A stretch of 64,000 nucleotides of DNA, taken from assembly GCF_012927185.1 (NCBI RefSeq), contig NZ_JABBGB010000002.1, positions 1,364,001 through 1,428,000 of the forward strand. The letters are read 5' to 3'. The notes beneath the pieces were generated by a model, which saw nothing but the letters and a program-made list of their open reading frames with translations, ran no database searches and had not been told where the DNA came from. The translations under genes and the position numbers were made by a program. Numbering within the stretch: the first letter of the stretch is position 1; each line of letters begins with the position of its first letter. Below are positions 16,357-27,400 of the stretch, one piece after another. The stretch is from Pseudoflavitalea sp. G-6-1-2 (GTDB lineage Bacteria > Bacteroidota > Bacteroidia > Chitinophagales > Chitinophagaceae).

Positions 16357-18807
16357 GTGAAATACTTTTTTACACTGCTTACAATGATGGTTTCCGGAAC
16401 TGCAATGGTCAATGCCCAGCAACTCGCTGCCATTGAAGCAACTGCCCCGGTTACTGAGGAAGGAAATGCTACAGTAAAAGGAAAGATCACTACCACGGAC
16501 GGCAACCCCGCCCCATTTGTGACTGTTTCGCTGAAAGGAACACACAAATCGACCATGACTACCGAAGAAGGAACTTTTCAACTCAACAATGTGAAACCAG
16601 GCAACTATGTGCTGGTGGTATCACAGGTAGGTGTTGAATCACAGGAAAAGAATATTACCATTCAGGATAAAGAAGTGATTGCACTGAGCATTTCACTCAA
16701 AGAAACTTCCAAACAGCTGGAAGCAGTGGTGGTGGAAGCAAGAAAAACATTGAATGGCCGCCCGGTATCCATCGGCAAACTCGATATCGATCCGCTCGAT
16801 CTGCCACAGGCCATCACTATCGTTTCTGCTCAAACACTGAAAGATCAGCAGGCGCAACGCCTCAGCGATGTGATCAAAAACGTGAACGGCGTTTACGTAG
16901 GCACCACCCGCGGCAGCACACAGGAAACTTTCTTCGCCAGAGGCTACAGCTTCGGCAGCAACAATATGTTCAAGAATGGCGCACGTGTGAACACAGGTGT
17001 AATGCCTGAGATCAGCGGACTCGACAGAGTGGAGATCCTCAAAGGAGGCGCTGCCATTCTCTATGGCAACGTAGCGCCGGGAGGTATCCTCAACATGGTG
17101 ACCAAAAAACCGAAATTCAATTTCGGAGGTGAAGTGAATATGCGCGTGGGAAGCTACGATCTTTACAAACCTTCATTCGATGTGTACGGCCCCATGAGCA
17201 AGAATGTTGCTTATCGCGTGAATGGCACATTCGAGAAGGCTAACAGCTTCCGCGATGATGTGCATTCTACCCGCTATTATGTGAACCCATCATTCCTCTT
17301 CAAACTCTCTGAAAGAACTGATCTGATTCTGGAAGGTGATTATCTGTATCACGATTTCACTCCTGATTTCGGTATCGGTTCATTAGACAATACCAAACTC
17401 GCTCCTGCCAAAAGAAACGAATTCTTTGGAGCGCCATGGCAGTACACAAAAACACAGCAGGCTACAGCCAGTGCAACTATCAAACATCAGCTGAACGAAA
17501 ACTGGGTGATCAACGGAACCGCTTCATACCAGAATTACATCCGTGATTATAAATCTATCGAACGTATTCAGTGGGAAGCTAACGGCAACTGGAAACGCCC
17601 GTTGGGACAGAACTACACCAACGAAGATTATTTTCTGGCACAGGCTTTTGTGAACGGTAATTTCAAAACAGGCATTCTCAATCACAAACTGCTGGCAGGT
17701 GTTGACGGAGATTACACTGTTGCGAATGCCAAACAATATGAGTCTGGCCTTATCTACGATGTGATCAATATCCATACTCCCAAGGCTCCAAGGCGCACAG
17801 ACGAACCTACGCTCATCAACAATGGACGCACCAAGGCCCCTGTAACCCGCTTCGGTGCTTATGTACAGGACCTGATCTCACTTGGTGAGAAATGGAATCT
17901 GTTGGCCGGTATCCGCTGGTCTATTCAGGAAACAGATCCAGTGAAGGGTTACCTCTTCAACCGCGCTGGTGGAAAAGCAGACAGCACAACAAAAACTATT
18001 ACAAGAACTGATAAAGCATTTTCCCCACGCGTGGGTCTGGTGTTCAAACCAATCCCAACTACTTCACTCTTCGCGAGCTACTCAAATTCATTTACCACCA
18101 ATACCGGTACAGATATTTACATGGTACCTGTAAAGCCTTCTATTATCGACCAGTTTGAAGTGGGTGTGAAGAACGACTTCTTCAACAGCAGACTCTCTGT
18201 AAATGTAACTGCTTACAGGATCATCAATCATAACCTTGCACAGATGGCACAATTTGATGCCAATGGCAATCCAAACAGCAGAACAGACATCAAAGAACTC
18301 ACTGGTGAAACTACCAGCGATGGTGTTGAAGTGGATATCGCTGCACATCCTGTAACCGGTCTGAACATCATCGCAGGTTACAGCTACAACAATATGCGCT
18401 ACACTAAAACATCTACTCTCCAGGGCAGCTATCTGACAGGCGAAAGACTGGTAAGCAGCCCTGCGCATACTGCCAACGGATCAGTATTCTACACCTTCGG
18501 CAACGGCCGCATCAAAGGCCTGAAACTCGGCGCCACTGCGGTTTACATCGGAGACCGTGTTGCAGGATGGAATACTCAGTATGCTCTGGATAAAGACAAA
18601 AAAGTAGTACCAGGCCCCGAAAGACGTATTCCTATCGATGGTTACTTCACCCTCGATCTCTCTGCAGGTTACAGCTGGAAAAATATTTCAGTACTTGGAA
18701 AGGTTTCCAACCTCACCAACACTCTTAACTATAATGTGCACGAAAACTATAGCGTAAACCCAATTGCTCCACGCCAGTTCGTAGCAACGGTTGCGTATAA
18801 GTTCTAA
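16357..18807 (+). CDS. TonB-dependent siderophore receptor
   Basis: An 816-residue outer membrane receptor starting at GTG. Order of parts: signal peptide to NAQQ (about 22), carboxypeptidase-regulatory-like domain (about 38-115, ATVKGKITTTDGNPAPFVTVSLKG), plug (about 140-250, with DLPQAITIVSAQTLKDQQ, FFARGYSF, RVEILKGGAAILYGNVAPGG and NMVTKKPK), and a 22-strand-type barrel ending in Phe. The plug signature is that of siderophore receptors, so it probably imports a ferric siderophore with TonB/ExbBD energy. It stands alone with its own terminator. Confidence 0.92.
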   Translation: MKYFFTLLTMMVSGTAMVNAQQLAAIEATAPVTEEGNATVKGKITTTDGNPAPFVTVSLKGTHKSTMTTEEGTFQLNNVKPGNYVLVVSQVGVESQEKNITIQDKEVIALSISLKETSKQLEAVVVEARKTLNGRPVSIGKLDIDPLDLPQAITIVSAQTLKDQQAQRLSDVIKNVNGVYVGTTRGSTQETFFARGYSFGSNNMFKNGARVNTGVMPEISGLDRVEILKGGAAILYGNVAPGGILNMVTKKPKFNFGGEVNMRVGSYDLYKPSFDVYGPMSKNVAYRVNGTFEKANSFRDDVHSTRYYVNPSFLFKLSERTDLILEGDYLYHDFTPDFGIGSLDNTKLAPAKRNEFFGAPWQYTKTQQATASATIKHQLNENWVINGTASYQNYIRDYKSIERIQWEANGNWKRPLGQNYTNEDYFLAQAFVNGNFKTGILNHKLLAGVDGDYTVANAKQYESGLIYDVINIHTPKAPRRTDEPTLINNGRTKAPVTRFGAYVQDLISLGEKWNLLAGIRWSIQETDPVKGYLFNRAGGKADSTTKTITRTDKAFSPRVGLVFKPIPTTSLFASYSNSFTTNTGTDIYMVPVKPSIIDQFEVGVKNDFFNSRLSVNVTAYRIINHNLAQMAQFDANGNPNSRTDIKELTGETTSDGVEVDIAAHPVTGLNIIAGYSYNNMRYTKTSTLQGSYLTGERLVSSPAHTANGSVFYTFGNGRIKGLKLGATAVYIGDRVAGWNTQYALDKDKKVVPGPERRIPIDGYFTLDLSAGYSWKNISVLGKVSNLTNTLNYNVHENYSVNPIAPRQFVATVAYKF

Positions 18808-18834
18808 GAAAGTTTTGTTTCGGAAAGTATGCAG

Positions 18835-18863
18835 GAGGTTGCCCAAAAGGCAGCCTCTTTTTT
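18835..18863 (+). terminator. Rho-independent terminator of the siderophore receptor
   Basis: GAGGTTGCC pairs with GGCAGCCTC across a CAAAA loop (one internal mismatch), followed by six T. Confidence 0.85.
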
Positions 18864-18888
18864 GTGCGTATAGATTGTTGAACCACTC

Positions 18889-20328
18889 CTACACATTCTT
18901 AGCTACCGGAGAACTCACTGAAGTTGGCTTCCCGCGCAGAAAGCTGATCACTGCGCCAGCCAGCACCAGCGTGGCACATACGCGGTACACCATCTGCATG
19001 CCGCTTACCTGTGCATCCGTCGAAAACACATCCACCCCATTATCTTCAGCAAACAGATTCCGAACACTGTACCATACCGTTGCGCCTACTGAAATGCCGA
19101 ACACCAATCCGAGATTGCGCATAAAGGCAATCAGACTGCTGGCAATGCCACGTTGCGGAAGTGGCGCTGCATTCAGCGCACTGCTGCTGTTGGGACTTTG
19201 AAAAAATCCGAAGCCAAGGCTCACCAGCGCCGTTCGCCATACCACATCATGCCACTGCCAGTCTGCATTCAGAAAACTCAGCATCACATATCCGGTTGCT
19301 GTGATCAGCAATCCGAATGTTGAAATATACCGGGTACTTATTTTATCCGAGAGGTATCCACCAACAGGTGCCGCCACACTGAGTGTTAGCGGACCAGCCA
19401 GCATAATGAAACCCGCATGCTGCGGATCAAAATGCAATATCAGTTGAAGAAAGAAAGGTAGCACATACAGATTTGCTCCGCTCGCAATGAAACCAGATAC
19501 TGCCGCTGCCAATGCAGCACTCACCGAACGGATTCTAAAGAGACTGAGTTGCAGCATTGGCGAAGGCGCCCTCCGCTCCCACCAGATGAATGCAGTGAGA
19601 AATACAAGTCCTGTTATGATCAGCGATAACACCAGCGGATGCGTCCATCCATAAGCCGGAGAAGGACCAAAATCCACACCCATCAGCAGCGTGGTTACAC
19701 CAAACAAAAAGAATAGGGCGCCGGGCAGATCAAATCGCCTGTCAACTGATGGAATCGATGGAGGCAATGTTACGGCTGCTCTCCAGATGGCAATCAGTCC
19801 AACAGGAACATTCACATAGAAGATACTTTCCCATCCGAAATTCTGCAGCAGAATGCCGCCAACAACCGGACCAGTGCTGCTGCCTGCAGCAACGGCGGTA
19901 CCGATCCAGCCCAATGCCTGACCGCGTTTGTCGGGAGGGAATACATCACTCACAATGGCAGGACCGTTTGCAAAGATCATGGCAGCGCCAAGCCCCTGCA
20001 CAATTCTGAAACCTACCAGCGAAATGAGGTTCCAGCTTAATCCGCAGAACAAAGACCCCAATGTGAATACGGCAAATCCGAGCAGATAAATTTTCTTTCT
20101 GCCGAGCATATCAGACAATCGTCCCATTATCAGCAGCGTACTGGTGGTTACCAGCAGATAACTGAGTACGATCCATTCTATGTTATCGCCTGTTTCGAGT
20201 TTTGCGCGGATGGTAGGAAGGGCAATGTTCACGATGCTGCTATCGAGCGTGGCCATGAAGGTGCCGAAGGCCACTGTCACCAGCACCATCCATTTGTTGG
20301 AGGATGTATGTACTTGCTCAGGGGACAT
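18889..20328 (-). CDS. MFS transporter, DHA2 (EmrB/QacA) drug-exporter type
   Basis: About 479 residues from ATG 20328 (MSPEQVHTSSNKW); a TTG at 20370 would add 14 residues. Many hydrophobic segments fit the 14-helix DHA2 layout. The N-terminal FMATLDSSIVNIALPTI is motif D1 of this subfamily and GRLSDMLGRKKIY is MFS motif A. It would export small hydrophobic compounds by proton antiport in the inner membrane. It converges on the siderophore receptor; a role in siderophore export is possible but unsupported. Confidence 0.88.
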   Translation of the reverse strand: MSPEQVHTSSNKWMVLVTVAFGTFMATLDSSIVNIALPTIRAKLETGDNIEWIVLSYLLVTTSTLLIMGRLSDMLGRKKIYLLGFAVFTLGSLFCGLSWNLISLVGFRIVQGLGAAMIFANGPAIVSDVFPPDKRGQALGWIGTAVAAGSSTGPVVGGILLQNFGWESIFYVNVPVGLIAIWRAAVTLPPSIPSVDRRFDLPGALFFLFGVTTLLMGVDFGPSPAYGWTHPLVLSLIITGLVFLTAFIWWERRAPSPMLQLSLFRIRSVSAALAAAVSGFIASGANLYVLPFFLQLILHFDPQHAGFIMLAGPLTLSVAAPVGGYLSDKISTRYISTFGLLITATGYVMLSFLNADWQWHDVVWRTALVSLGFGFFQSPNSSSALNAAPLPQRGIASSLIAFMRNLGLVFGISVGATVWYSVRNLFAEDNGVDVFSTDAQVSGMQMVYRVCATLVLAGAVISFLRGKPTSVSSPVAKNV

Positions 20329-20382
20329 TACGATATTAAATATACGCAATGCCCGTTGGAAATGATTCAAAGTACCTGCAAT

Positions 20383-20412
20383 AAAAAAGCCTGCCGGATA
20401 ACTCCGGCAGGC
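20383..20412 (-). terminator. Strong Rho-independent terminator after the first TlpA gene
   Basis: A perfect 10-bp stem GCCTGCCGGA/TCCGGCAGGC with a four-base loop is followed on the minus strand by six T. It closes the long minus-strand run that begins at 31504. Confidence 0.9.
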
Positions 20413-20449
20413 TGTATATCATTTCTGAAAGTTTGATAAGAATGATGGG

Positions 20450-21583
20450 TTATTGCCCCAGCACTTCTTTCAGTTTGGTTTCAAGTTCTTCACCGCTCAG
20501 GTTTTTGGCGATGATCTTTCCCTCTGTGTCCAGCAGCAGATTCTGAGGTACTGCTTTGATGCCATACGACTCGGCCACTTCATTCTTCCATCCTTTCAGA
20601 TCACTTACGTGTATCCAGGTGAGTCCATCTTTTTCGATGGCTTCGAGCCAGCGCTCTTTCTTATCATCGAGCGACACAGCCAGGATCTCGAAATTCTTTT
20701 CATGGAATTTTTTGTACGCCTTTACTACATTGGGATTCTCCGCACGGCAAGGCCCGCACCAGCTGGCCCAGAAATCGACGAGCACATATTTTCCTTTAAG
20801 CGAAGCAAGTGATACAGGTTCGCCTTTGGTATTGTTCTGCGTAAACTCCATCGCATGCTGACCAACAGATGTCCGTTTTGCAATAGCGAGTCTCTCTGCA
20901 AATTTCTTTCCTTCACCCGTATTGCGCACGCGTTCGCTCAGTGCATTGAACCGCGGCTCAAATTCGGGTACGTCGATGATGAAGCCCTGATCTTTTACAA
21001 TCATCAGGCTGAGATAAGAATCGGGAAACTCTTTGCTGAAGGCTGTTTCAATGGCTGTACGTTCTTTACGCGCGGCCTGAAACGCAGGCAGGAGGCGTTC
21101 TGCGTCCTCTTTTCGATTGTTGCGTTCGTAGTAAACGATGGAGTCTGTAAGTGGCTTCAATACTGCATTGCCGGCAGCTAATCTTTTGTTGAGGAGTGCC
21201 AGATCACTTTGTGTTTTGCCGCCGGTGATGATGGCATCTTCCAGCAGTTTGCCTTTTATGGTGAATGTTCCTTTTTCAAGATAAAGTTCCTGTCTGTCGA
21301 TTTTGGCGTCTTTGGGTAAAGTCCAGCTGCCATCGGCATTTTGCGATCTCAGTGTGAGGATGGCTCTCGCAGGTTCTGGACCCACATCTCCTTTCAGTTC
21401 GAATTTTCCATTCTCCACCATGGCCGAGTCGGCAACGAGCTGGCTGCCTTTTATGATACTCAGTTTTACTTTGGAGGGTTTGGTAACACCGGTGAGATGT
21501 CCTTTTATTACATATGGTTGCTGTGCAATGGCCACGCCGCAGGCCAGTAGCAGCGAGCAGGAAATGATGACAGTTTTTTTCAT
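20450..21583 (-). CDS. TlpA family thioredoxin-like protein with DUF4369-like N-terminus
   Basis: A 377-residue exported protein starting at ATG 21583 (MKKTVIISCSLLL; signal peptide to IAQQ). The N-terminal beta domain (YVIKGHLTG onward, KGSQLVADSAMVENGKFELKG) is DUF4369-like; the C-terminal half is a TlpA/ResA thioredoxin fold with the active site WCGPC in DFWASWCGPCRAENPN and a cis-Pro near VPQNLLL. It probably reduces or isomerises periplasmic disulfides. It is a close tandem paralog of the next gene upstream, from which it is separated by 244 bp containing a terminator. Confidence 0.9.
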   Translation of the reverse strand: MKKTVIISCSLLLACGVAIAQQPYVIKGHLTGVTKPSKVKLSIIKGSQLVADSAMVENGKFELKGDVGPEPARAILTLRSQNADGSWTLPKDAKIDRQELYLEKGTFTIKGKLLEDAIITGGKTQSDLALLNKRLAAGNAVLKPLTDSIVYYERNNRKEDAERLLPAFQAARKERTAIETAFSKEFPDSYLSLMIVKDQGFIIDVPEFEPRFNALSERVRNTGEGKKFAERLAIAKRTSVGQHAMEFTQNNTKGEPVSLASLKGKYVLVDFWASWCGPCRAENPNVVKAYKKFHEKNFEILAVSLDDKKERWLEAIEKDGLTWIHVSDLKGWKNEVAESYGIKAVPQNLLLDTEGKIIAKNLSGEELETKLKEVLGQ

Positions 21584-21769
21584 GAGTATCCAATTAGAAT
21601 GTTCAGGGATTTTTTCCGCTGATGCAGGTGTTGTCACCAACACGGTGCATCGTTATAAATTTAGCAATAAAAATGCCTGAGCGTACCAAAAGGAGGCTCA
21701 ATTATACCAACGGTTATTTTGGACCGATAAAAGCGGAAATACCGGAACGAAAAAATATTCTGAGTCTTG

Positions 21770-21811
21770 AAAAAGGCAGAGCCTGTTGCCATCATATGCA
21801 ACAGGCTCTGC
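21770..21811 (-). terminator. Rho-independent terminator between the two TlpA genes
   Basis: A perfect 14-bp stem (GCAGAGCCTGTTGC with its complement) around an 8-base loop, with five T on the minus strand. It should stop or attenuate transcription before the downstream TlpA copy. Confidence 0.9.
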
Positions 21812-21827
21812 TTCCTATGACATTTAT

Positions 21828-22961
21828 TTATTCTCCTATCAGCTGTTTCAATTTGGCTTCCAATTCTTCTCCACGAAGATTCTTCGCAATCACTTTTCCT
21901 TCTTTATCGAGCAGAAAACTCTGCGGTACAGCCGTGATGCCATACGCAACAGACACTTCATTCTTCCATCCTTTCAGATCACTCACATGGATCCAGGGAA
22001 GACCATCTTTTTCGATGGCAGCCAGCCAAGGCTCTTTCTTTTCGTCCAGAGAAACGGCGATGATCTCGAAATTCTTGTCGTGAAATTTCTTGTATGCCTT
22101 CAGCACATTAGGGTTTTCCGCACGACAAGGACCGCACCAGCTGGCCCAGAAATCGATCAGTACGTATTTCCCTTTGAGTGATGCCAGCGAAACAGGCTCT
22201 CCATGCTGATTGTTTTGAGTGAAAGCAATGGCAGGCTGACCAATATCGATCTTCTTTGCAATAGCCAGTTTATCGCCCATCTTCTTTCCTTTTTCTGTGT
22301 TGCGCAATCGTGCACTGAGTGCAGTATACAGCGGCTCGAAAGAAGCAGGTCTGATGATGGAAGCTCTTTCTTCAACAAGCATCAGGCTTACATAAGAATC
22401 GGGGAAGTCTTTCACAAATTTTTCCTCTTCTGCATTGATCTTGCTGCGGATCTCACGAACGGCGACGCCCAGGCCGGGTGCTTCATTAGATTTTCCTGCT
22501 GCGTACAGTTTCAGGGAAGAATCTACAAGGGGGGCCATCATTGCATCCAGCGTAGCAGTGCGCTGATGCAGGATGTTGAATTCCTTTTGAGAGTCGCCTC
22601 CGGTGATGGTGGCAGACTTCATCTTTTTTCCTTTCACTTTGATAGCTCCTTTCGCGAGAAAGAGATCCTGCTGATCGGTGAGCCTTACTTTTTGTACCGA
22701 CCAGCTGCCATCATCATCGAGTGATTTTACAGTGAGTGTAGCAATTACCGGTTCACTGCCTGGGTCTCCTTTCAACATAAAACTGCCTTTGGTGATCAAG
22801 GCCGAATCGACAGTTCGCTGCCCGTTCTTTCGATAGGTCAGCATCATTTTGGACGGTTGTTGAATGTCTGAGAGTTTTCCTTTAATGGTAAAGGGATTTT
22901 GTGCGGTTGCCAGATGAAATACCATCAGCAATGCACAGGATGCAATCAGTTGCTTTTTCAT
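21828..22961 (-). CDS. TlpA family thioredoxin-like protein, paralog of 20450-21583
   Basis: A 377-residue protein of the same length and build as its neighbour: signal peptide to ATAQ, DUF4369-like domain (FTIKGKLSD onward), a helical linker, and a thioredoxin domain with DFWASWCGPCRAENPN. The C-termini of the two (SDLKGWKNEV, SGEELE/RGEELE) are nearly identical, so they arose by duplication. It starts 20 bp after the SusD gene, so it belongs to the SusCD operon. The likely location is periplasmic or membrane-tethered. Confidence 0.9.
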   Translation of the reverse strand: MKKQLIASCALLMVFHLATAQNPFTIKGKLSDIQQPSKMMLTYRKNGQRTVDSALITKGSFMLKGDPGSEPVIATLTVKSLDDDGSWSVQKVRLTDQQDLFLAKGAIKVKGKKMKSATITGGDSQKEFNILHQRTATLDAMMAPLVDSSLKLYAAGKSNEAPGLGVAVREIRSKINAEEEKFVKDFPDSYVSLMLVEERASIIRPASFEPLYTALSARLRNTEKGKKMGDKLAIAKKIDIGQPAIAFTQNNQHGEPVSLASLKGKYVLIDFWASWCGPCRAENPNVLKAYKKFHDKNFEIIAVSLDEKKEPWLAAIEKDGLPWIHVSDLKGWKNEVSVAYGITAVPQSFLLDKEGKVIAKNLRGEELEAKLKQLIGE

Positions 22962-22981
22962 GAGTATGCTTGTTAAATGAT

Positions 22982-24418
22982 TCAGGGATTGTTTTCCATA
23001 CCAGGATTCTGATCCATCAGTTTCTGCGGAAACCGATGTACCATGCGTTCCGGACGAAGTGTATATTGTTTGGTAGAGCCATCCGCCTGAAACAGCGTGT
23101 GCGTGTATCCAACAGTATTGCTGAATGAGGCATCCACAGAGAGCCTGCGCATATCAAACCAACGATACCCCATACAGGAGAATTCGCGCAGCCTTTCTTC
23201 CAGAATAAATTTCACCAGTGAAATCTTATCTGCTGCAACAGTTGGAGGAACAGGCGCGTCAGCAACCGGCATTCTTTTTTTGCGAAGCTGTTCGCAGTCT
23301 GTTACAGCTCCCTGCAGATCGTCGAGCCTCGCTTTACATTCTGCACTCAGCAGGTAAAGCTCCGGTACTACCACTCCGGTCTGCACACCAATGGGGCCCA
23401 TTCTTCTCAGCATCTTTCCTGGATAGGCTGCCCCGCTGGGAAAGGGCATATTGGAAAAGAATCGAAGCCGAAGATCAGACGGTGCATACAGATCGGCCAT
23501 CGCATCTGTGATAACCATCTCCGAATTAATGAACGACCAGTTGTTGGAAAACTGCCTCACGAAAACATTTTCTTCATTGCTCGTGTTCAACGGAAAGGAT
23601 GGCCCAAATAAATTGATGGGAAGAAAAATACCGCCCGGCGCAAAGCCAGCATTGTAGTCGATCAGTTTCACCGGAATTTCTGCCTCTGCCATTCTGCTTA
23701 ATGCTGAAGTGAGCAATGGCAGCGCTTCGGAGAATTTGCCCATGAACACATACACTTTTCCCAGCAATCCTTCCGCGGCACCACGGCTCATTCGCAATCT
23801 GTGAGCAGTTTTTACGGGCAAGTCAGGAATGGCATCGTTAAGATCTTTCACTATCATATCGTACACTGCCTGCACGGAAGCCCGTGTATATTTTGTATCG
23901 GTTACACGTGCATCAGTCACAATCGGAAAACCGGGATCTGATGCAGCTTGAGCGGAATAGGGCTTGCCGTAATAATTGATGAGCAGAAAGTAAGTCCAGG
24001 CGCGCATTGCCTTTGCCTCTGCCATTACTTTTGTTCTCAGCGCTTCAGGCCCTCCGGTAGCTGCCGGCAGTTCCGTAATGATCTTGTTGTAGAGATAGAT
24101 GCTTTTCATAGGCTGCATCTCTGCTGCATCTTCATTGATCTCGTAAATATCTTTTTCCCATCGGAACCGACGTTGCGTACCGGGATCTGCTCCACTGAAA
24201 TGCGGATCTACCGCAGCCATTTCATCGCCCATCAATACCTGTGATGTGGCGGAGATATTCATCAGATCGAGATTATTGATCAGCAGATCGTAGTCTGCCA
24301 CTGCCCCTGCAATCAGTTTGCCTTTGGGACTTACTTCGAGATAAGATTTTTTGCAGGAAGCCAGTGCCAGCACTACCGGCAGCAGCCAGAGATATGTTGA
24401 GATTTTTTTACATTTCAT
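22982..24418 (-). CDS. SusD/RagB family outer membrane lipoprotein
   Basis: A 478-residue SusD-type protein. The lipobox LASC gives acylated Cys22, followed by KKSYLEVSPKGK. The TPR-like helices include EAKAMRAWTYFLLINYYGKPY (the usual Y-G-P motif) and LEERLREFSCMGYRWFDMRRL near the C-terminus, both diagnostic. It would bind the substrate on the cell surface as a lid over the SusC pore encoded 17 bp upstream. The presence of TlpA rather than glycosidase genes makes the ligand uncertain. Confidence 0.92.
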   Translation of the reverse strand: MKCKKISTYLWLLPVVLALASCKKSYLEVSPKGKLIAGAVADYDLLINNLDLMNISATSQVLMGDEMAAVDPHFSGADPGTQRRFRWEKDIYEINEDAAEMQPMKSIYLYNKIITELPAATGGPEALRTKVMAEAKAMRAWTYFLLINYYGKPYSAQAASDPGFPIVTDARVTDTKYTRASVQAVYDMIVKDLNDAIPDLPVKTAHRLRMSRGAAEGLLGKVYVFMGKFSEALPLLTSALSRMAEAEIPVKLIDYNAGFAPGGIFLPINLFGPSFPLNTSNEENVFVRQFSNNWSFINSEMVITDAMADLYAPSDLRLRFFSNMPFPSGAAYPGKMLRRMGPIGVQTGVVVPELYLLSAECKARLDDLQGAVTDCEQLRKKRMPVADAPVPPTVAADKISLVKFILEERLREFSCMGYRWFDMRRLSVDASFSNTVGYTHTLFQADGSTKQYTLRPERMVHRFPQKLMDQNPGMENNP

Positions 24419-24435
24419 TGTTCAGAATTTTGCTG

Positions 24436-27400
24436 TTAGAAACTGAGATGAGCGCCGATGGTAATAGTTCCCTGATTAGATCGCAGTACCCGCGTTCCAT
24501 TGAAGGGATCATGGAATTCAGGATCGATACCTGCATCATTGGCTTTCCAGAGCATAATGTTCGACACCTGCAACCGGAAAGTGAGCGCATCTGCCCTGAA
24601 CCTTTTCATCAGTTGTTCAGGAATACTCCAGGCAAGTGTGATATCCCGCAGCTTCACGAAAGAAGCATCCAGCACATTGATATCTCCATAACGGTAGTAG
24701 TCGGTATCTCTGGATGAAAGGTTCAGATCGGTTCGCTGCATGTAGCGGGGAACATTCGTATATGCTTCATCTCCTTTCGTTCTCCATCGCTGATCGAATT
24801 CTGCATGAGGATTCGGGTTGGTGAAACCCAGGGCATTCATATTATTGGGGCCAACAAGCCTGCCTGCATAGAACCTGTTCACATCCCTTCTCATTACATG
24901 CCCAAGATTGTATACGGCATTAATGGTGAGTGAGAATTGTTTCCAGCCGATTTGATTGGAAAGTCCTCCTGTCCATTTGGGTTGGTAAGTTCCTTTGAAA
25001 ACCACATCTTCTTTCTTTGCAGCATTTCTGTTTTTGGTGATGTTTTTGTCGGAGAGCATAATCTGCGGATCGCCGGCTGTATCGAGGCCTGCATAACGGT
25101 AGGCGAAGATGGCAAAGGCATCATATCCGGTGAGGAACCGGCTCTGAATAAGGTCCAGTCCGGTTTTCAGGGCCGCCATATTGTTCATCTGCGTAATGGT
25201 GTTCTTATTATAGCCGAGCGTGAAGATGGTTGACCAGTTAAAATTCCGGTTGCTGACGTTCACGGTATTGAGGCTTATCTCGATCCCTTTGTTCTGGAGA
25301 TTTCCGAAATTACCTACCACACTCGAATAACCCGAAAATCCGTTCACAGGAAGTTCGCCGATAAGATTGCCTGTTTTTTTGATGTACCAGTCGATGCTTC
25401 CGCTGATGCGGCTGTCCATGATGGCAAAATCTACGCCGGCATTGAAGTTGCGGGTGCTTTCCCAGGTTAGGCTTGCATTGGCAGGCGTACCGATGCGAAG
25501 CCCTACACCTCCCGGCATCAGTGAATTCTTCACCGCATCGAGGATATCGAAAGAGGCGGCTGTACCCGGCTTTGGTGAGTTTCCTGTAATGCCATAAGTG
25601 GCACGTATATTCAGGCGGTCGAGCCATTGAATATCTTTCATGAAGGTTTCTTCACTCATCAGCCATTTGGTTCCCACACTCCATACAGGTTTGTTCTGTG
25701 CAGCTTTGTCGAATCCGAAGAGGTTGCTCTTGTCGATCCTCCAGCTGGCATTGAGCGCATATTTTTTGTTGAAGGTGTAAGCGGCATTCACATACCAGCT
25801 GGTGATGCGGCCCAGTGCTTCCGATTCGCGGTACAGGTCGTTGCTGAGCACACTTTTGCTGCTGCCGTTATTGGGCATTACCGGATTGTTGAGCCCCACT
25901 GAATTGAGCGTGAGGTAGTCGACAAGGCCATAGGTTTGCAGGGTTTCGTTGTATCCCCTTACTGTATTTGAATTGGATTGCATCAGCTGTTCCTGGGCTT
26001 CCTGTCCTCCCAGGAGGGTCAGCTGATGTTTCCTGTTATTCCAGGCATTGTCGTAAACAAGTTGATTGCGTATGGTATAATTTCGGCTGGTGGTTCCTGT
26101 TACTGTGTACTTGCCTCCGTTTGCGGGCAGATAGTACACAGGGGTTGATGTAGCATTGGGCGATACCGTGAATTGAGCCAGTTCAACACGGCTGCCGTAA
26201 CTTTTGATATCATCGTAGCGACGGGTCCTGCCGGCAGATTTGATGAAGCCGTAAGTACCTTCGAACTTCAATCCTTTCAACAGTTTGATACTTACTCCAC
26301 CGATCAGGCGATTGTTCAGCACTTCATCTTTTGTGTAACCATAATTGAATTCATCCAATGGATTGTAATCGAGATTGATTTTGGTTCTGTTCTGAAATAC
26401 CTGCAGCACAGAATCAGACAATATCTGCATGTACGGCATGCTCAGATTATTGCCATTGGCGTCGCGGAACAACTGATAGGGATAGAAGCGGCTGTCTACA
26501 TTGATGTTTCTTTTGAAAGTTGTGCTGGTAGTGCTGAGATCAGTGATGAGATAGGCAGAAATTCTTTTGTTGAAATTGAAGTCCTGCCGGAGATAAGCCT
26601 TCCATGCATCATTGGTTTCACCCGGTCTGTTGGAGCGTGTATCGGTATAAGCAAGCGATCCGTAGAAACTCCAGATACGTCCCCCGCCAGACATCGAAAG
26701 GGTATGGTTCATCAGCGAGGCATCCCTGTACCAAAGGTCTTTGATCTGTTGCAGGTTGCTGATGCCGCCGAGACTGTCGAGCATCGCGGTTGCACGTTCC
26801 TTGCTGATGATGCCACGGGCACTGTCGTAGAGGATCCTTTCGTGAACCGGCACACCTGCGCTGGCAGTACTTTGATAGGCAGCAATTTTATTCCAGGGAT
26901 TGAGCACATCATTAAAGGCTTCCCGTCCGGCCTGAATGAACTGACGGCTGTTCAGTGTTGGAATGTAATCCAGATCGGGTCTGCCCTGAAAGTTGACGAA
27001 GCCATCATACTGCACTTTCAGTTTTTCCTGCTGGCTACCCCGTTTGGTAACCACCACAATAACACCATTGGAGGCACGAGAGCCCCAGATAGAGGCGGCA
27101 GTGGCATCTTTCAGAACAGTAATATCTGCAACGTCCTGCGGATTGATGGTACTGAGGTCCTCCATGGGAATGCCATCCACAACAAAGAGCGGATTACGGT
27201 CTGTAGCGATGTAACGCGAAGAAGCGTTGGGGTCCGGCAATCCAATGGTGCTGAGACCGCGGATCAGCAATGGGTTTTGTGATGCGGATGGCGCATTGTT
27301 CACAGCAAGGCCGGGAACCAGCCCATCCAGCCGCTGAAGCACGTTCATGCTTCCGGATCGGTCTTTAATGATGTCCATATTCGGTTTCACGTAAGCTCCG

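Noticed and set aside
26173-27282. Long plus-strand open frame (about 369 codons) opposite the STN-SusC gene
   Set aside because: It is an antisense shadow of a well-supported TonB-dependent transporter.
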